Shown one piece after another: positions 6,668-6,911 of a stretch of 6,911 nucleotides of DNA; positions within the stretch are counted from its first letter, which is position 1, and each line of letters opens with the position of its first letter. This stretch comes from JACROF01 sp964598995 (GTDB lineage Bacteria; Patescibacteriota; Microgenomatia; Levybacterales; UBA12049), in the NCBI GenBank assembly GCA_964598995.1, contig CAZRDR010000023.1, forward strand, positions 1 through 6,911, written 5' to 3'. The notes below the pieces were generated by a model that was not told the origin of the DNA, made no database searches, and saw nothing but the letters and a program-made list of their open reading frames with translations. Position numbers and translations under genes: made by a program.

Positions 6668-6684
6668 GTCTAGGTACTTTAGAC
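6668..6684. repeat. Short 5-bp inverted repeat, possible operator
   Basis: GTCTA (6668-6672) and TAGAC (6680-6684) are exact inverted copies with a 7-nt spacer, a 17-bp dyad. It lies midway in the divergent region, where a shared regulator could act. A 5-bp match is short and may be chance. Confidence 0.2.
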
Positions 6685-6739
6685 CAAAAAGTAAAGCCAA
6701 TTAGCCATATTCTTACCAGTAGCAAGCACAAAAAAAATA

Positions 6740-6748
6740 TGCTATACT
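6740..6748 (+). promoter_or_regulatory. Extended -10 promoter of fusA
   Basis: TGCTATACT combines the TGn extension (6740-6742) with TATACT (6743-6748), one base from the -10 consensus. No good -35 lies at 16-18 nt; TTACCA (6713-6718) is too far, with 24 nt between. Extended -10 promoters often do without a -35. Transcription should start near 6755, giving a leader of about 29 nt. Confidence 0.6.
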
Positions 6749-6754
6749 TTTCTC

Positions 6755-6776
6755 ATCCCGAAGATACGGGATTTTT
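6755..6776 (+). promoter_or_regulatory. Perfect 6-bp hairpin plus T-run at the 5' end of the fusA leader
   Basis: ATCCCG (6755-6760) and CGGGAT (6767-6772) form a perfect stem around the loop AAGATA and run directly into TTTTT (6772-6776). It looks like a small intrinsic terminator, yet no gene ends upstream on this strand. The predicted transcription start falls on its first base, so the fusA mRNA would begin with a hairpin. The region from there to the ATG is pyrimidine-rich and has no Shine-Dalgarno site. Confidence 0.6.
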
Positions 6777-6783
6777 CTTTCTT

Positions 6784-6911
6784 ATGGCAGCAGATACAAA
6801 AAGACAAGTACCACTAGATAAAATCCGAAATATCGGAATTATCGCTCATATTGACGCAGGTAAAACTACGACTACTGAACGTATCCTCTTTTACACAGGC
6901 CGCACCTACAA
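6784..6911 (+). CDS. fusA: Translation elongation factor G, N-terminus only
   Basis: The frame from ATG 6784 stays open to the right edge and encodes the first 42 residues of EF-G. The segment RNIGIIAHIDAGKTTTTERI (residues 15-34) is essentially diagnostic: AHIDAGKT is the G1 nucleotide-binding loop of the translational GTPase domain, and the following TTTERI with FYTG is the EF-G form, as distinct from EF-Tu or LepA. EF-G drives ribosome translocation and ribosome recycling in the cytoplasm. The start is chosen because the family begins about 8-15 residues before RNIGI. An in-frame ATG at 6739 overlaps the promoter and is unlikely to be used. The gene is divergent from the pilus operon; its usual ribosomal partners (rpsL, rpsG, tuf) do not lie upstream. 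TetM-type ribosomal protection proteins share this motif but are less likely. Confidence 0.96.
   Translation, partial: MAADTKRQVPLDKIRNIGIIAHIDAGKTTTTERILFYTGRTY

Larger units (their letters stand above)
6608..6783. other. Divergent intergenic region between pilN and fusA
   Basis: These 176 nt separate the minus-strand pilus operon from plus-strand fusA and must hold both promoters. On the plus strand an extended -10 element and a hairpin are clear. On the minus strand I see no convincing -35/-10 pair; TAAAGT (6682-6677) is the best weak -10 candidate. Two inverted repeats (6623-6651 and 6668-6684) and an A/T tract (6730-6740) are the other visible structures. No terminator is expected, since no gene ends here. 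Confidence 0.8.

Noticed and set aside
6755..6776. Intrinsic terminator for a plus-strand gene.
   Set aside because: No plus-strand gene ends upstream within this window; the region is the divergent gap between two starts. The stem is also short for a terminator.
6739..6783. In-frame upstream ATG at 6739 that would add 15 residues to EF-G.
   Set aside because: The frame is open, but the ATG overlaps the extended -10 element, the added residues come from the hairpin and T-run, and EF-G proteins do not carry such an extension.

Overview
The window looks like a piece of a small-genome bacterium, most likely a member of the Candidate Phyla Radiation (Patescibacteria), with Microgenomates as the best guess. 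This placement is inference. It rests on the way PilN/PilO-like pilus proteins, an Ig/FN3 surface protein with a Pro/Thr-rich stalk, a GT39 glycosyltransferase and a protoporphyrinogen-oxidase-like flavoprotein are packed together, on the scarcity of Shine-Dalgarno sites, and on the N-terminus of EF-G. The standard genetic code applies: TGA is used as a stop at two ATGA overlaps, which argues against the CPR lineages that recode UGA.

Layout. Seven genes lie on the minus strand and one on the plus strand. Read in the direction of transcription, from right to left, the minus-strand genes are: a PilN-like protein (6607-6005), a PilO-like protein (6004-5378), a 109-residue single-pass membrane protein (5381-5052), a large FN3/Ig-like surface protein with a Pro/Thr stalk (5047-3632), an FAD-dependent oxidoreductase (3635-2352), a GT39 membrane glycosyltransferase (2348-696), and, after a 56-nt gap, an NAD-dependent sugar epimerase/dehydratase that runs off the left edge (639-1). 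The first six genes are separated by -4 to +4 nt, two junctions being ATGA overlaps and one an abutting TAAATG, so they almost certainly form one operon. The last gene has its own plausible promoter, predicted to start transcription at or next to its ATG. At the right edge the start of fusA (EF-G) is transcribed divergently from 6784. Its extended -10 promoter would place a perfect 6-bp hairpin at the very 5' end of the mRNA.

How the genes may work together. PilN and PilO form the inner-membrane alignment complex of type IV pili. The small protein sits where pilP would be in a diderm operon but has no visible PilP domain. The FN3/Ig protein is built as a cell-surface stalked protein anchored by a membrane segment at each end. 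The GT39 enzyme transfers a sugar from a polyprenyl-phosphate donor on the outer membrane face, and the epimerase would make or modify the nucleotide sugar. The operon can therefore be read as a pilus-platform plus surface-glycoprotein module, with the Pro/Thr stalk as a possible glycosylation target. That link is inference from gene order and family knowledge.

No tRNA, rRNA, CRISPR array, insertion sequence or attachment site was seen. The only sizeable non-coding stretch is the 176-nt divergent intergenic region (6608-6783).
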